From Leifsonia sp. Root4 (GTDB lineage Bacteria > Actinomycetota > Actinomycetes > Actinomycetales > Microbacteriaceae): a DNA stretch of 64,000 nt. Location: NCBI RefSeq assembly GCF_001425085.1, contig NZ_LMDN01000002.1, positions 583,796-647,795 on the forward strand, written 5' to 3'. The notes under the pieces were generated by a model that was not told the DNA's origin, ran no database searches, and saw only the letters and a program-made list of their open reading frames with translations. Within the stretch, counting starts at the first letter, position 1; every line of letters starts with the position of its first letter. The translations under genes were made by a program, and so were the position numbers. Below are positions 1 through 9,021 of the stretch, piece by piece.

Positions 1-1
1 C

Positions 2-190
2 CAGTTCACCTTCGATGAGACGACGGATGTCGGCGTCGACTTGGCGTCACCGGTATCGACCGACTACAGCGCAACCGGCAACGAATTCAGCGGCGAGCTC
101 GACTGGGTACTGATCGAGCTCGGTGACGACGACCACTCGCACCTCATCGACGACGAGCACAAGATGCGCGTCGCAATGCTCAAGCAATAA
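2..190 (+). CDS. Arylsulfatase, C-terminal fragment (5' end outside window)
   Basis: Sixty-two in-frame codons run from the window edge to TAA. The peptide (QFTFDETTDVGVDLASPV..., later DWVLIELGDD, ending RVAMLKQ) resembles the extreme C-terminus of bacterial type I arylsulfatases, which end in a small beta-rich domain with a D-W-V-x-I/L pattern and an E/D-H-x-x-R-I/V-A-M-x-x-Q tail. The catalytic Cys/Ser-x-P-x-R region is upstream and not visible, so activity cannot be judged. It lies just before an alkylsulfatase gene on the same strand, which supports a role in releasing sulfate from sulfate esters. A terminator follows the stop codon. Confidence 0.7.
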   Translation, partial: QFTFDETTDVGVDLASPVSTDYSATGNEFSGELDWVLIELGDDDHSHLIDDEHKMRVAMLKQ

Positions 191-196
191 CCTCAC

Positions 197-230
197 CGGC
201 CGCCGCCCGCTCCGGGTGGCGGCCGTTTTT
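197..230 (+). terminator. Rho-independent terminator after the arylsulfatase
   Basis: An 8-bp arm CGGCCGCC (197-204) pairs with GGCGGCCG (218-225), with further CCC/GGG pairing inside, followed by TTTTT (226-230). It lies in the 63-bp gap between two sulfatase genes, so it could also act as an attenuator for the downstream alkylsulfatase. Confidence 0.8.
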
Positions 231-253
231 CAGCTCTGAACAAGGGACAGGAC

Positions 254-2125
254 ATGCAGAACAAGAACGTCATTCCCAGCATCGAAGCGGCACACCGCTC
301 CGTGCTCGACTCGATGCCGTTCGACGACACGGCCGATTTCGACGACGCCGAGCGCGGTTTCATCGCCAAGCTCGAGCCCGGCATCGTGCTCGCATCCGAC
401 GGGCACACTGTGTGGGACAACGACCGCTACGACTTCCTCGACGGCGAGGCTCCGACCTCCGTCAACCCCAGCCTGTGGCGGCAATCCCAGCTCGTCGCCA
501 AACAGGGCCTGTTCGAGGTCGTCGAGGGCATCTACCAGGTGCGCGGCCTCGACCTCTCCAACATCACCTTCGTCGAGGGCGAGACAGGGGTGATCGTGAT
601 CGACCCGCTGATCTCGAGCGAGACGGCCGCGGCCGCCCTCGGGCTCTACCGCGCGCACCGCGGCGAGCGCCCCGTCGTCGCCGTCATCTTCTCGCACAGC
701 CACGTAGACCACTTCGGCGGCATCTTCGGCGTCACATCACAGGCAGATGTGGATGCCGGACGCGTGCAGGTGATCGCCCCGGTCGGCTTCGTGCACCACG
801 CCGTGGAGGAGAACGTCTACGCCGGAACCGCGATGGCGCGTCGGGCAGGCTACATGTACGGCGCCGTGCTCGCCCGCGGCCCGAAGGGGGCCGTCGGCGC
901 CGGACTCGGCCAGACGACGTCCTCCGGCGAGGTCGGCCTCATCGTGCCCACACTGGAGATCAGCACGACGGGGGAAACCCACACCATCGACGGGGTGGAG
1001 ATCGAGTTCCAGATGGCGCCCGGAACCGAGGCGCCGTCCGAGATGCACTTCTACTTCCCCGCTCGCCGCGCGCTCTGCATGGCGGAGAACGCCACGCACA
1101 CGCTGCACAACCTGCTCACCCTGCGCGGTGCACTGGTGCGCGACCCGCACGTGTGGTCGAGCTACCTGACCGAGGCGATCGACCGTTATGGCGACAAGAC
1201 GGATGCCGTATTCGCCTCGCACCACTGGCCGACCTGGGGCAAGGAAAGGATCATTGGATTCCTCTCCACCCAGCGCGACCTCTACGCCTATCTGCACGAT
1301 CAGACGCTGCGTCTGCTCAATCAGGGATACACGGGGGCCGAGATCGCCGAGATGATCGAGCTGCCGCCGGCCCTCACCTCCGCGTGGAACACCCACGGCT
1401 ACTACGGATCGATCAGCCACAACGTCAAGGCGATCTACCAGCGCTACATGGGCTGGTTCGACGGCAACCCGGCCAGGCTCTGGCCGCACCCGCCGGCCGC
1501 ACAGGCCGAACGCTACGTGAAGGCACTCGGCGGGATTGACCGCGTCGTCGAACTCGCCCAGACGGCGTTCGACGAGGGTGATCTGCGCTGGGCCGCGACG
1601 CTGCTCGACCACGCGGTGTTCGCCGATGCCGAGCACTCCGGCGCCCGCGCGCTGTACGCCGATACCCTCGAACAGCTCGGCTACGGCGCCGAGAACGGTA
1701 CGTGGCGCAACTTCTTCCTCTCCGGCGCCACCGAGCTGCGCGAGGGCAACTTCGGCACGCCGACTGCCACGAGCGCACCGGCGATCGTCGCCCAGCTCAC
1801 CGCCGAGCAGCTCTTCGACTCGTTGGCCATCTCGGTTGACGGCCCGAAGGCGTGGGACCTCGACCTCCGCATTAACGTCACCTTCACCGACCTCGATGCC
1901 AACTACCGCGTTGCGCTTCGGAACGGCGTGCTCATCAGCAGGAAGAAGGCGCTGGACCCGGATGCCGCGGTGACCGTGTCGCTCAGCAAGGCACGCCTGT
2001 TGGCTCTGCTCGCCGGTGATGCCGACTCCCCCGGGGTCGAGACCAGCGGCGACGCGGCCGTGCTGCCGCAGCTGCTCGGCGTGCTGCAGAGCGGGGACCC
2101 CGCCTTCAACATCGTCACTCCGTAG
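254..2125 (+). CDS. Alkylsulfatase, metallo-beta-lactamase fold (SdsA1/BDS1 family)
   Basis: A 623-residue protein of the usual length for the SDS-hydrolase family of linear alkylsulfatases, which release sulfate and an alcohol from primary alkyl sulfates. The first metal-binding motif F-S-H-S-H-V-D-H-F-G-G is at about residues 146-156. The second metal and substrate region, with EMHFYFP and C-M-A-E-N-A-T-H-T-L-H-N, is near 262-285. A helical dimerisation segment follows, and the last ~120 residues look like the SCP2-like C-terminal domain. There is no signal peptide, so a cytoplasmic enzyme is likely, unlike secreted SdsA1. AAGGGAC upstream of ATG 254 is a plausible ribosome site. The 3' end overlaps the convergent membrane gene by 11 bases. 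Confidence 0.93.
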   Translation: MQNKNVIPSIEAAHRSVLDSMPFDDTADFDDAERGFIAKLEPGIVLASDGHTVWDNDRYDFLDGEAPTSVNPSLWRQSQLVAKQGLFEVVEGIYQVRGLDLSNITFVEGETGVIVIDPLISSETAAAALGLYRAHRGERPVVAVIFSHSHVDHFGGIFGVTSQADVDAGRVQVIAPVGFVHHAVEENVYAGTAMARRAGYMYGAVLARGPKGAVGAGLGQTTSSGEVGLIVPTLEISTTGETHTIDGVEIEFQMAPGTEAPSEMHFYFPARRALCMAENATHTLHNLLTLRGALVRDPHVWSSYLTEAIDRYGDKTDAVFASHHWPTWGKERIIGFLSTQRDLYAYLHDQTLRLLNQGYTGAEIAEMIELPPALTSAWNTHGYYGSISHNVKAIYQRYMGWFDGNPARLWPHPPAAQAERYVKALGGIDRVVELAQTAFDEGDLRWAATLLDHAVFADAEHSGARALYADTLEQLGYGAENGTWRNFFLSGATELREGNFGTPTATSAPAIVAQLTAEQLFDSLAISVDGPKAWDLDLRINVTFTDLDANYRVALRNGVLISRKKALDPDAAVTVSLSKARLLALLAGDADSPGVETSGDAAVLPQLLGVLQSGDPAFNIVTP

Positions 2126-3173
2126 TCGGACTGGCCGTGCTCGTTCCCTGGTTGCGCATGAACACGATGAGCCAACTGAACACGAGCACGGCCAGAATCA
2201 GCTCGACCGCGGTGAGGTTGTAGTACCCGGTCACAAAGAACACCACGAGTATCCCGATCACGGCGACGAAGACGTACCCCAGCCAGATGAACACCGTCGG
2301 CGTGGTCGGGATCAGTGTGCGCAGCCGCACAACCAGGATCGTGTAGACGATGGCCATGCCCGTCGCCGAGAGATTGTGCAGCGCCAGCGACACGTCCAGC
2401 GAGAACAGCCCGACGCAGCCGAGCATGATCCCGATCAGGATCAGCGAGACGCGCACGAAACGGCGGTGACGCCGCTCCGTTTCTGTGCCGGCGGGCAACG
2501 AGACCGTCGCGTAGTTCGCAATCGTCGTCACGAGCACACCGGCGATGATCAGGGTGAGGTTGAATGCGTTCCCGGAGAGGTCATCCGTCATGCCGAGGGT
2601 GCTGAGATTCTTCTGCCACCAGTATGGATCGGACGCGCTGAGCATGCTCGTCACGGCTCCGACGAGCAGGAACACCGCGAGCACCAGCGACAGCAGGATC
2701 GGAGTGAGATTCATCGCCGAGAGGAACACGACGTAGGCGGTGACAGCCGTCGCCACCCCGGCGAGCAGCGCGGCCGAGAATGGGAAGACGAGCGCGTCGA
2801 CGAAGCTCCGCGCCAAGACGTCGGCGATCGCGATCCAGGCGAGCAAAGCGATGACGGCGTGTGCGAGCGCGATCGCCGCGACATCGAACCAGTGCAGCCG
2901 CGGACCGGCGCCCTCCCCCACGCCGCGCGCGCGTCGGAGGCTTCTGGCCCAGACCACCACGATCGCCGCGGCGATGGCGGAGCTGATCGCCACGAACTGG
3001 CCGAGCGAGCCCGGGCCGGAGATCGGCGCCGAGCTGCCCCAGAATACGAGAAGCCCGGTGATCGTGCTCACCACGAAGACGGCGGCACCGAGTATCAACG
3101 CAACCGACTCCACCGATTCCCTGCTCTCGGCAGGATGCCGGAGCACACTCACGATCGAACTGGACTGACTCAT
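2115..3173 (-). CDS. Multi-pass membrane protein, DUF998-like
   Basis: A 352-residue integral membrane protein with about nine hydrophobic segments. The central region D-P-Y-W-W-Q-K-N-L-S-T-L-G, followed by S-G-N-A-F-N, is the pattern I associate with DUF998 proteins (D-x-W...S-x-L-G...FN). ATG 3173 is preferred to the in-frame GTG at 3182 because AGAGG then sits eight bases upstream. It is the last gene of a leftward three-gene unit starting with the MFS pump at 5347, and lies 36 bases after the preceding gene. No catalytic residues are evident, so function is unknown. Confidence 0.7.
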   Translation of the reverse strand: MSQSSSIVSVLRHPAESRESVESVALILGAAVFVVSTITGLLVFWGSSAPISGPGSLGQFVAISSAIAAAIVVVWARSLRRARGVGEGAGPRLHWFDVAAIALAHAVIALLAWIAIADVLARSFVDALVFPFSAALLAGVATAVTAYVVFLSAMNLTPILLSLVLAVFLLVGAVTSMLSASDPYWWQKNLSTLGMTDDLSGNAFNLTLIIAGVLVTTIANYATVSLPAGTETERRHRRFVRVSLILIGIMLGCVGLFSLDVSLALHNLSATGMAIVYTILVVRLRTLIPTTPTVFIWLGYVFVAVIGILVVFFVTGYYNLTAVELILAVLVFSWLIVFMRNQGTSTASPTTE

Positions 3174-3209
3174 TGCGGCCACCTCTCTGCTCCGACGGTT
3201 TGGGGTTGG

Positions 3210-3740
3210 CTAGTGGATGAGCGCCTTCAGTGCGATCATGGCGAAACCGAACGCCGCGGTGCCGAGCGCCCCGGCGATGCGGACCGGCCAGGAGCTGCCT
3301 CGCACCGCGAAGGCGCTGTAGCCGAGCACGGCGAGGATCACGACGCCCAGCCAGAGCGCCGTCCACATCGCCACCGAATCCGGAATCGCCTCGAGCGCGC
3401 CGAGCAGCAGGACGAAGCACGGCAGCAATGCGGAGAGCAGGAAGCCGATCGAGCGGCGCACGGAGCGGTGGAATGCGACCGCCAGGGTGGTGTCATCCCC
3501 CTCGATGACGCCGTGGCCCGCGACGGTCCCTGCGTAGACATGAGCGGCCCAGAACACCGCGACGGTGCCGACGACGCTCAGAAAGGTCTGCATCGAACTG
3601 GCGCCGTAGCTGCCGGCGACGACGATCATGCCGCTGACCAAGACGATGCCGTAGACCGACTCCTCGGTGACGAAGCCCGTGCGCACGCGCGTCACCAGGT
3701 CGGCGTCACTCTCCGGTGGCTCGGGCGTGTGCTCGTTCAT
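3210..3740 (-). CDS. Small integral membrane protein of unknown function
   Basis: A 176-residue protein with an acidic N-terminus (MNEHTPEPPESDAD) followed by five or six hydrophobic helices. I recognise no family. AAGGAGG lies about nine bases before ATG 3740. The start codon overlaps the stop of the upstream MFS gene as ATGA, so translation is probably coupled and the product may work with the pump or the DUF998-like protein behind it. Confidence 0.75.
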   Translation of the reverse strand: MNEHTPEPPESDADLVTRVRTGFVTEESVYGIVLVSGMIVVAGSYGASSMQTFLSVVGTVAVFWAAHVYAGTVAGHGVIEGDDTTLAVAFHRSVRRSIGFLLSALLPCFVLLLGALEAIPDSVAMWTALWLGVVILAVLGYSAFAVRGSSWPVRIAGALGTAAFGFAMIALKALIH

Positions 3741-5347
3741 GGTGCGTGTTCCTCCTTGGTGCGCCCGGCGATCTCGGCCGGGATGCCGCGGGAGAACACT
3801 AGCGCGAATGCCGCGATCGCGATGAGCGCGAAGAAGGCGGTGCGCAGCGAGCTGATCTGCGACTCGGCGTAGACCGTTGTGAGCGTCGCGGCATCCGCGG
3901 CGCTCAGCCCGGCGTCCTCGGCGATGCCGGCGACACTGCTGGCCGGAACGATGTCAACGCCGCCGGCGGTGAGCTCGGCGACCGAGCCCTTCACATCCTC
4001 AGGCAGTGTGCTGGCCGCAACGCCTCCGGCGAAGGAGGTGGCCAGCGCCCCGATCAGCACCGACCCGATCAGCGCGGTGCCGAGCGAGGAGCCGAGGTTC
4101 TGGAACACGCCCTGCAGGCCGCCGACCTCGCTTGACTCCTTGCCGCTGACGGAAGACATGTTCACGTTGCCGAGCTGTGATGCGAGGAGGCCGAGCGCGG
4201 CGCCTGCACAGAACATGCCGATGGCGAAGATCCAGCTCTTCAACTCGATGTCGACGGATGCCAGGAGCACCACCGCACTCGCGACGAGCACGAATTGCCC
4301 CCACTGCACGATGCGGCGCGGCGACCAGATGGCCGAGAGTCGAGTGCCGATGATCGAGAACAGGATGAGCGAGACCGAGAGCGGGAAGATCTTGATGCCC
4401 GTCTGGAGCGCGTCGAGCCCCAGCGTCATCTGCAGATAGACCGGCACCATGAAGAAGAGGCCGGCCGTGATGGCGTACTGCGCTCCGAGCACACTGAGCC
4501 CGCTCCGGAGCTGCGTGATCCGGAACATCTCCACGTGCACGAGCGGGGGGCGGCCGGCCGCCACGAGCGCCTTCTGCCTGCGCACGAAAACGTAGAGCAG
4601 CACGGCGCCGACGAGGATCAGCCACGCCGTGAGCGAGATGCCGAGCGGTGCGATCTCGACCCCGCCGATCTCCGGGGAGTGCAGGGGCGTGATCCAGCCC
4701 CAGGTCTTGCTCTGCAGCATCCCGAACACGACGAAGACGAGTCCGAACGCGGACAGCAGCACGCTCGGCACGTCGATGCGCACCTTCTGCGGTGGCGTGG
4801 AGTCGGTGACCATCCGCGCGCAGAGCACGACGACGGCCATGATCACGACCTCACCCACGAAGACGTAGCGCCAGTTCAAATAGGTGGTGATGAAGCCGCC
4901 GATCAGCGGCCCGGCGGCCACAGCGGCACCGGAGACGGCACCGATCACCGCATAGGCGGTTATCCGGTCGCGGCCGGTGTAGTTGTCGGCGATGAGCGCG
5001 GCGATGGCCGGGATCACCAGCACGGCGCCGAGCCCCTCGATGATCGACCAGCCGAGGAAGAGGGTCTGCACATTCGGGCTGAGCGCCGTGGTGAGCGAGC
5101 CGATCGCGTAGACGATCGATCCGATCACGAAGGCCCTGCGCCTGCCCCAGACGTCACCGAGCTTCGCCCCGAGCAGCATCATCGAGGCCATGGTCAGTGT
5201 GTAGAAGGTGATGGCTGCCTGCATGGCGGCCACGGTCGTGTCCAGATCGGCCACGACCGTCGAGATCGACACGTTCATGACCGTGCCGTCGAGCACCATG
5301 ACGAACTGGGCAGAGCCGAGGATGATGACGACAAGCCATTTCTTCAT
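3737..5347 (-). CDS. MFS drug-efflux transporter, DHA2 (14-TM, EmrB/QacA-like) family
   Basis: A 536-residue proton-driven major facilitator protein. The start is ATG 5347 (MKKWLVVIILGSAQF); upstream in-frame sequence does not look like protein. The first helix carries the DHA2 motif L-D-G-T-V-M-N-V-S. Motif A, G-A-K-L-G-D-V-W-G-R-R-R, lies between helices 2 and 3, followed by the long hydrophobic pattern of 14-TM exporters. The tail is R-T-K-E-E-H-A-P. It heads a leftward operon with two further membrane genes and overlaps the next start by four bases. Substrate unknown. No dedicated regulator is adjacent. Confidence 0.93.
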   Translation of the reverse strand: MKKWLVVIILGSAQFVMVLDGTVMNVSISTVVADLDTTVAAMQAAITFYTLTMASMMLLGAKLGDVWGRRRAFVIGSIVYAIGSLTTALSPNVQTLFLGWSIIEGLGAVLVIPAIAALIADNYTGRDRITAYAVIGAVSGAAVAAGPLIGGFITTYLNWRYVFVGEVVIMAVVVLCARMVTDSTPPQKVRIDVPSVLLSAFGLVFVVFGMLQSKTWGWITPLHSPEIGGVEIAPLGISLTAWLILVGAVLLYVFVRRQKALVAAGRPPLVHVEMFRITQLRSGLSVLGAQYAITAGLFFMVPVYLQMTLGLDALQTGIKIFPLSVSLILFSIIGTRLSAIWSPRRIVQWGQFVLVASAVVLLASVDIELKSWIFAIGMFCAGAALGLLASQLGNVNMSSVSGKESSEVGGLQGVFQNLGSSLGTALIGSVLIGALATSFAGGVAASTLPEDVKGSVAELTAGGVDIVPASSVAGIAEDAGLSAADAATLTTVYAESQISSLRTAFFALIAIAAFALVFSRGIPAEIAGRTKEEHAP

Positions 5348-5524
5348 GCAGCGGCCGACTCTCTCTGACGGCTCGGGCGGTTCCTGATGCCGCAGGCTCA
5401 GTATTGACCCGAATTCGCGTGCGGCGCAACGGACACGCGGGGTAGCGCTCGGCAAAAGCACAGGGGTACAGTCTGAGCCACTGGCGCAACCGTGGGGGTG
5501 TGCCCCGAAAGAATGGTCACAACT

Positions 5525-5896
5525 ATGAATTTCTGGGACGTTGTCGGTTTCTTCTTCTGGACATGGGTGCTGGTGTCCTACCTGATGATCCTGTTCTGGA
5601 TCCTCAGCGATCTGTTCCGAGACCACACTCTCAGCGGATGGTTCAAGGCCATCTGGATCATCTTCCTGATCTTCGTGCCATTCCTCACCGCGCTCGTCTA
5701 CCTGATCGCGCGCGGTCGGTCGATGAACGAGCGGGCCGGCCGCGGCGCCGGCATCGTGCCGGAGGACTACTCCAAGCCGGCTCCATCGACGACACCGGCT
5801 GCCGATATCGCACAGGCCAAGACGCTATTGGATGCCGGCACCATCAACCAACGCGAGTACGACGCTCTCAAGGCGAAAGCCCTGGGCGAGTTCTAA
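5525..5896 (+). CDS. SHOCT-domain membrane protein with PLDc_N-like N-terminus
   Basis: A 123-residue protein: two hydrophobic helices (MNFWDVVGFFFWTWVLVSYL and W-I-I-F-L-I-F-V-P-F-L-T-A-L-V-Y-L-I-A), a Pro/Ala linker, and a C-terminal SHOCT segment (DIAQAKTLLDAGTINQREYD, about residues 93-121). This arrangement is common in actinobacteria, where SHOCT acts as a short oligomerisation module. ATG 5525 matches homologues I recall; ATG 5513 in the same frame (MVTTMNFW) is also possible. It reads toward the DUF2252 gene 17 bases downstream, probably co-transcribed. Precise role unknown. Confidence 0.85.
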   Translation: MNFWDVVGFFFWTWVLVSYLMILFWILSDLFRDHTLSGWFKAIWIIFLIFVPFLTALVYLIARGRSMNERAGRGAGIVPEDYSKPAPSTTPAADIAQAKTLLDAGTINQREYDALKAKALGEF

Positions 5897-5913
5897 GAGA
5901 CGGGGCCGGGACG

Positions 5914-7347
5914 ATGGCCGAGTCGGGCGCCGCAGCAAGCGGCATCAGCGAAGCATTTCGGTTGCGCGCGGCGGCCGGGCGTGACGCCCGCCGCCGCTCG
6001 CCGCGCTCCGGCGCGTCTGAGTGGGCTGCGGCATCCGACCGGCCGGACCCCGTCTCCCTCCTTGAGGAACAGGCGCTCAGCCGGGCGCCCGAGCTCGTGC
6101 CCATCCGCTATGGGCGGATGCTGGTGTCGCCGTTCACCTTCTACCGCGGCGCGGCGCTGCTCATGGCATCCGACCTTGCGGGAACACCGGACTCCGGGCT
6201 CACCGTGCAGCTCTGCGGCGATGCGCACCTGTCGAACTTCGGGGTGTTCGGCACTCCGGAGCGTTCTCTGCTGTTCGACATCAACGACTTCGATGAGACC
6301 CTGCCCGGACCGTGGGAGTGGGACCTCAAACGCCTGGCCGCGAGCTTCGAGGTGGCGGGGCAACACCGCGGCTTCACCGAAGCCGAGAGGCGCGAGAGTG
6401 TGCTGGCTCTGACCCGTTCCTATCGCGAACGGATGCGGCAGGCCGCAGACTCCCCCGTGCTCCGTTCCTGGTACGACCGGTTGAACGCCGACGATGCTCT
6501 GGCCTGGTTGCAGAACGAGCAGGCAGAAGGTCGGGCGGAGAAGAAGCAGGTCAAGCGCACGACGGAGGTCTTCGCGAAGGCGCGCACCCGCGACAGCGCG
6601 CGTGCCACCAAGAAGCTGGTCGGCGTCGTCGACGGCGAGCTGCGGATCCTCTCTTTTCCCCCGCTCATCGTGCCCGTCGGCGAGCTCGCGCCGGAGGGGC
6701 GCACTCGCGATCAGGAGGTGGAGCAGATGCGCGAGCTGATCTCCGCCTACATGGAGACGCTGAACAACCCGCACCACCCCGCCCACGAGTACGAGTACGT
6801 GCACATGGCGCGCAAGGTCGTCGGTGTCGGCAGCGTCGGCACGCGAGCGTGGATCCTGCTGCTGCGCGGCCGCAACGACGAGGACCTCCTGCTGCTTCAG
6901 GCAAAGGAGGCGCAACGATCTGTGCTTGAGCGCTTCCTGCCGGCCAGCGAGTACGACCATCAGGGCGAACGGGTCGTGCGCGGTCAGCGCATGATGCAGG
7001 CGGCGAGCGACATCTTCCTCGGCTGGCAGCGGGTGGAGGGCCTTGACGGCGAGAACCGGGACTTCTACGTGCGCCAGATGCACGACTGGAAGGGTTCGGC
7101 CGACATCGAGAGCATGAACCCGACCGGGCTCCTGCTCTACGCCCACCTCTGCGGCGAGACGTTGGCCAGGGCGCACGCCCGCGCGGGCGACCGCGTCGCG
7201 ATCGCCGCCTACCTCGGCGGCACGGACGTGTTCGACCGGGCCATCGCCGACTTCGCGAGCGCCTACGCCGAACAGAACAACCGCGACTACGCGGCGTTCC
7301 AGGCGGCCGTCGAGTCCGGCAGGCTGAGCGCGATCTCCGGACTCTGA
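5914..7347 (+). CDS. DUF2252 family protein (kinase-fold-like)
   Basis: A 477-residue protein with the hallmark DUF2252 sequence C-G-D-A-H-L-S-N-F-G-V-F-G (about residues 94-106), then F-D-I-N-D-F-D-E-T and G-P-W-E-W-D-L-K-R-L-A-A-S. The GDxHxxN and D-x-N-D-F-D elements recall the catalytic and metal loops of aminoglycoside-phosphotransferase-type kinases, so a phosphotransferase fold is plausible but unproven. GAGACGGGG precedes ATG 5914. Length is typical. An 18-bp tandem array begins six bases after the stop. Confidence 0.9.
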   Translation: MAESGAAASGISEAFRLRAAAGRDARRRSPRSGASEWAAASDRPDPVSLLEEQALSRAPELVPIRYGRMLVSPFTFYRGAALLMASDLAGTPDSGLTVQLCGDAHLSNFGVFGTPERSLLFDINDFDETLPGPWEWDLKRLAASFEVAGQHRGFTEAERRESVLALTRSYRERMRQAADSPVLRSWYDRLNADDALAWLQNEQAEGRAEKKQVKRTTEVFAKARTRDSARATKKLVGVVDGELRILSFPPLIVPVGELAPEGRTRDQEVEQMRELISAYMETLNNPHHPAHEYEYVHMARKVVGVGSVGTRAWILLLRGRNDEDLLLLQAKEAQRSVLERFLPASEYDHQGERVVRGQRMMQAASDIFLGWQRVEGLDGENRDFYVRQMHDWKGSADIESMNPTGLLLYAHLCGETLARAHARAGDRVAIAAYLGGTDVFDRAIADFASAYAEQNNRDYAAFQAAVESGRLSAISGL

Positions 7348-7352
7348 CGACG

Positions 7353-7406
7353 CCAGACTGCTCAGAGAGTCCAGACGGCTCAGAGAATCCAGACTGCTCA
7401 GAGCAT
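7353..7406. repeat. 18-bp tandem array, three units, overlapping a stop codon
   Basis: Three imperfect copies of CCAGACTGCTCAGAGAGT lie head to tail at 7353-7370, 7371-7388 and 7389-7406. The array lies between the converging DUF2252 and GGDEF genes. The GGDEF stop codon (7398-7400 on the minus strand) is inside the third unit. Confidence 0.9.
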
Positions 7407-8432
7407 GGGGACCGCGGGGCGCAGAGCCCTGCGTGCGCGCTTGACCACGTACATCGCCTCATCGGCCTGCCGGAGAGCAGACTCTGCCGTCGTGCTCTGC
7501 GCGTCGACGACCACGACGCCGACGCTGGCACCCGCATAGTCGATGGCTCCGGCGCTGAGCTCGAAACGCCCCATCGTGCACTCGGCCAGCCGCGAGCGCA
7601 GCGCCTCGGCGGCATCCGCCGTGCCCCGTGCGCCGTCGCTCTCCGGCCCGTCACCGATCACGACGAACTCGTCACCGCCGAGTCTGGCCAGCACGTCGCC
7701 CTGCCGCACCGCTGATCCGAGGCGGCGAGCGATGGCGAAGAGGAATTCATCGCCGACATCGTGGCCGTAGGCGTCGTTGACGGCTTTGAAGCCGTCGAGG
7801 TCGATGAAGGCGACGATGACGCCGCGCTCGTCGCGGGCACCGCGGGCCAACGCACGGCGCAGTTCGCCCAGGAGCATCCGCCGATTCGGCAAACCGGTGA
7901 GTGCATCCGTCGAGGCGTGAGAGGCCAGCTCGCTGTTCGCTTGTTGCAGGCTCTGGAACAACAGCTCGCGCTCGACCTGCTGCGCGATCAGCTTCGCGAA
8001 GAGTTCGAGCACGGTCTGCGATTGCGGCTTCAGGGGCAGCGACGCCGAACTGGCCGCACAGAGCGTTCCGTACAGACCACCCGTCTCGGTCTCGATCGGC
8101 ATGCTGACGTACGTGTGGATGTTCAATGCGGCAGCCGCCTCGGAGTCGGCCCATCGCACAGGCACGTCCGAGGTGTAGAAGTGGCTCTCATCGAGCGCTC
8201 GCTTGCACAGCGTGTCCGCCCACGGCACCGTGAGTCCCTCGGAGATCTGCAGCTCGCTGACGTTGCGCGAGAACAGGATGTTCTGCACTCCCCGGTCGAG
8301 GTCGACCGTCGTCAGATAGGTCGACTCGAGACCGGTGACCGCCTCAAGCATCTCGAGCATCGGGCGGGCCAGGTCCTCGAGCGTCTTCGCAGCGGTAACG
8401 GTGCGGGTGAGTTGGTCAAGCACGGCGTCCAT
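7398..8432 (-). CDS. GAF-GGDEF diguanylate cyclase
   Basis: A 344-residue cytosolic signalling protein: an N-terminal GAF-type sensor (about 1-165), a short helix, and a GGDEF domain. The active site L-G-G-D-E-F-V-V-I-G-D is near residues 251-261. R-Q-G-D, five residues before GGDEF, is a complete RxxD inhibitory site, so product feedback by c-di-GMP is expected. N-R-R-M-L-L-G and F-I-D-L-D-G-F-K are the other conserved blocks. ATG 8432 is chosen because CAGAAT lies exactly six bases upstream, a leaderless pattern repeated elsewhere here; an upstream ATG at 8462 has no ribosome site. Confidence 0.92.
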   Translation of the reverse strand: MDAVLDQLTRTVTAAKTLEDLARPMLEMLEAVTGLESTYLTTVDLDRGVQNILFSRNVSELQISEGLTVPWADTLCKRALDESHFYTSDVPVRWADSEAAAALNIHTYVSMPIETETGGLYGTLCAASSASLPLKPQSQTVLELFAKLIAQQVERELLFQSLQQANSELASHASTDALTGLPNRRMLLGELRRALARGARDERGVIVAFIDLDGFKAVNDAYGHDVGDEFLFAIARRLGSAVRQGDVLARLGGDEFVVIGDGPESDGARGTADAAEALRSRLAECTMGRFELSAGAIDYAGASVGVVVVDAQSTTAESALRQADEAMYVVKRARRALRPAVPML

Positions 8433-8478
8433 CACCCCATTCTGGCGACGATTGCCCGGCATGGGCGACAGCGCGCCG

Positions 8479-8886
8479 TCACGCGGCGGAGCGGTCGGCA
8501 GCCACGACGAGGTCGGCGGAGCTCATGACCTTGTCGATGGCGATCTCGATGACGACACGGATCGGGTTCACTCGCGGCTGTCGGTAGCGGACCGCGTAGA
8601 GCGCGACCGCGTGCGCGACGGCATCCGCGTCTCGGTTGATCGTCGCCGGTCCGGCGAACGAGATCCATCGCCCCTCGTGCACCTGGGCGACCGTCGCCGT
8701 GCCGCCGCGCTCGACGTTGCGCACCTTCTGCGTCCCGTCAGAGGTGATGATGCGCAGGATGCCGTCTTCCACGGTGAACCCGACGGGGACGGAGTGGATG
8801 CCGCCGCGATGTCCGAGGGTCGACAGTATGCCCATGTGGCGTTCGCTCACGAACAGTGCGGCGGTGTCACTCAGCTGAATCGTCAT
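8479..8886 (-). CDS. Pyridoxamine-5'-phosphate-oxidase-fold protein (F420/FMN class)
   Basis: A 135-residue single-domain split-barrel protein. H-S-V-P-V-G-F, G-I-L-R-I-I-T-S-D-G-T-Q-K-V-R-N and R-W-I-S-F-A-G-P-A are the flavin/F420-binding blocks of the small PPOX-like family common in actinobacteria. These proteins bind FMN or F420 and reduce small substrates; the physiological substrate cannot be inferred. It stands alone, leftward, 47 bases before the GGDEF start. Confidence 0.8.
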   Translation of the reverse strand: MTIQLSDTAALFVSERHMGILSTLGHRGGIHSVPVGFTVEDGILRIITSDGTQKVRNVERGGTATVAQVHEGRWISFAGPATINRDADAVAHAVALYAVRYRQPRVNPIRVVIEIAIDKVMSSADLVVAADRSAA

Positions 8887-9021
8887 GTCCCCATTGTTTC
8901 GCAGGCGAGGCTCACACGCGCACCGGCCGACCGGGTGATCACCATACGCTCACGCAACACGGCGGCTGCTGGGCTGGGTGCCTGCCATCGTTCATGGCGC
9001 CTCGCAACAGGAAGAGAAACA

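Noticed and set aside
2016-3872. A 618-codon plus-strand frame crossing two membrane-protein genes
   Set aside because: Arg/Asp/His-rich antisense translation with no recognisable domain, overlapping a supported operon.
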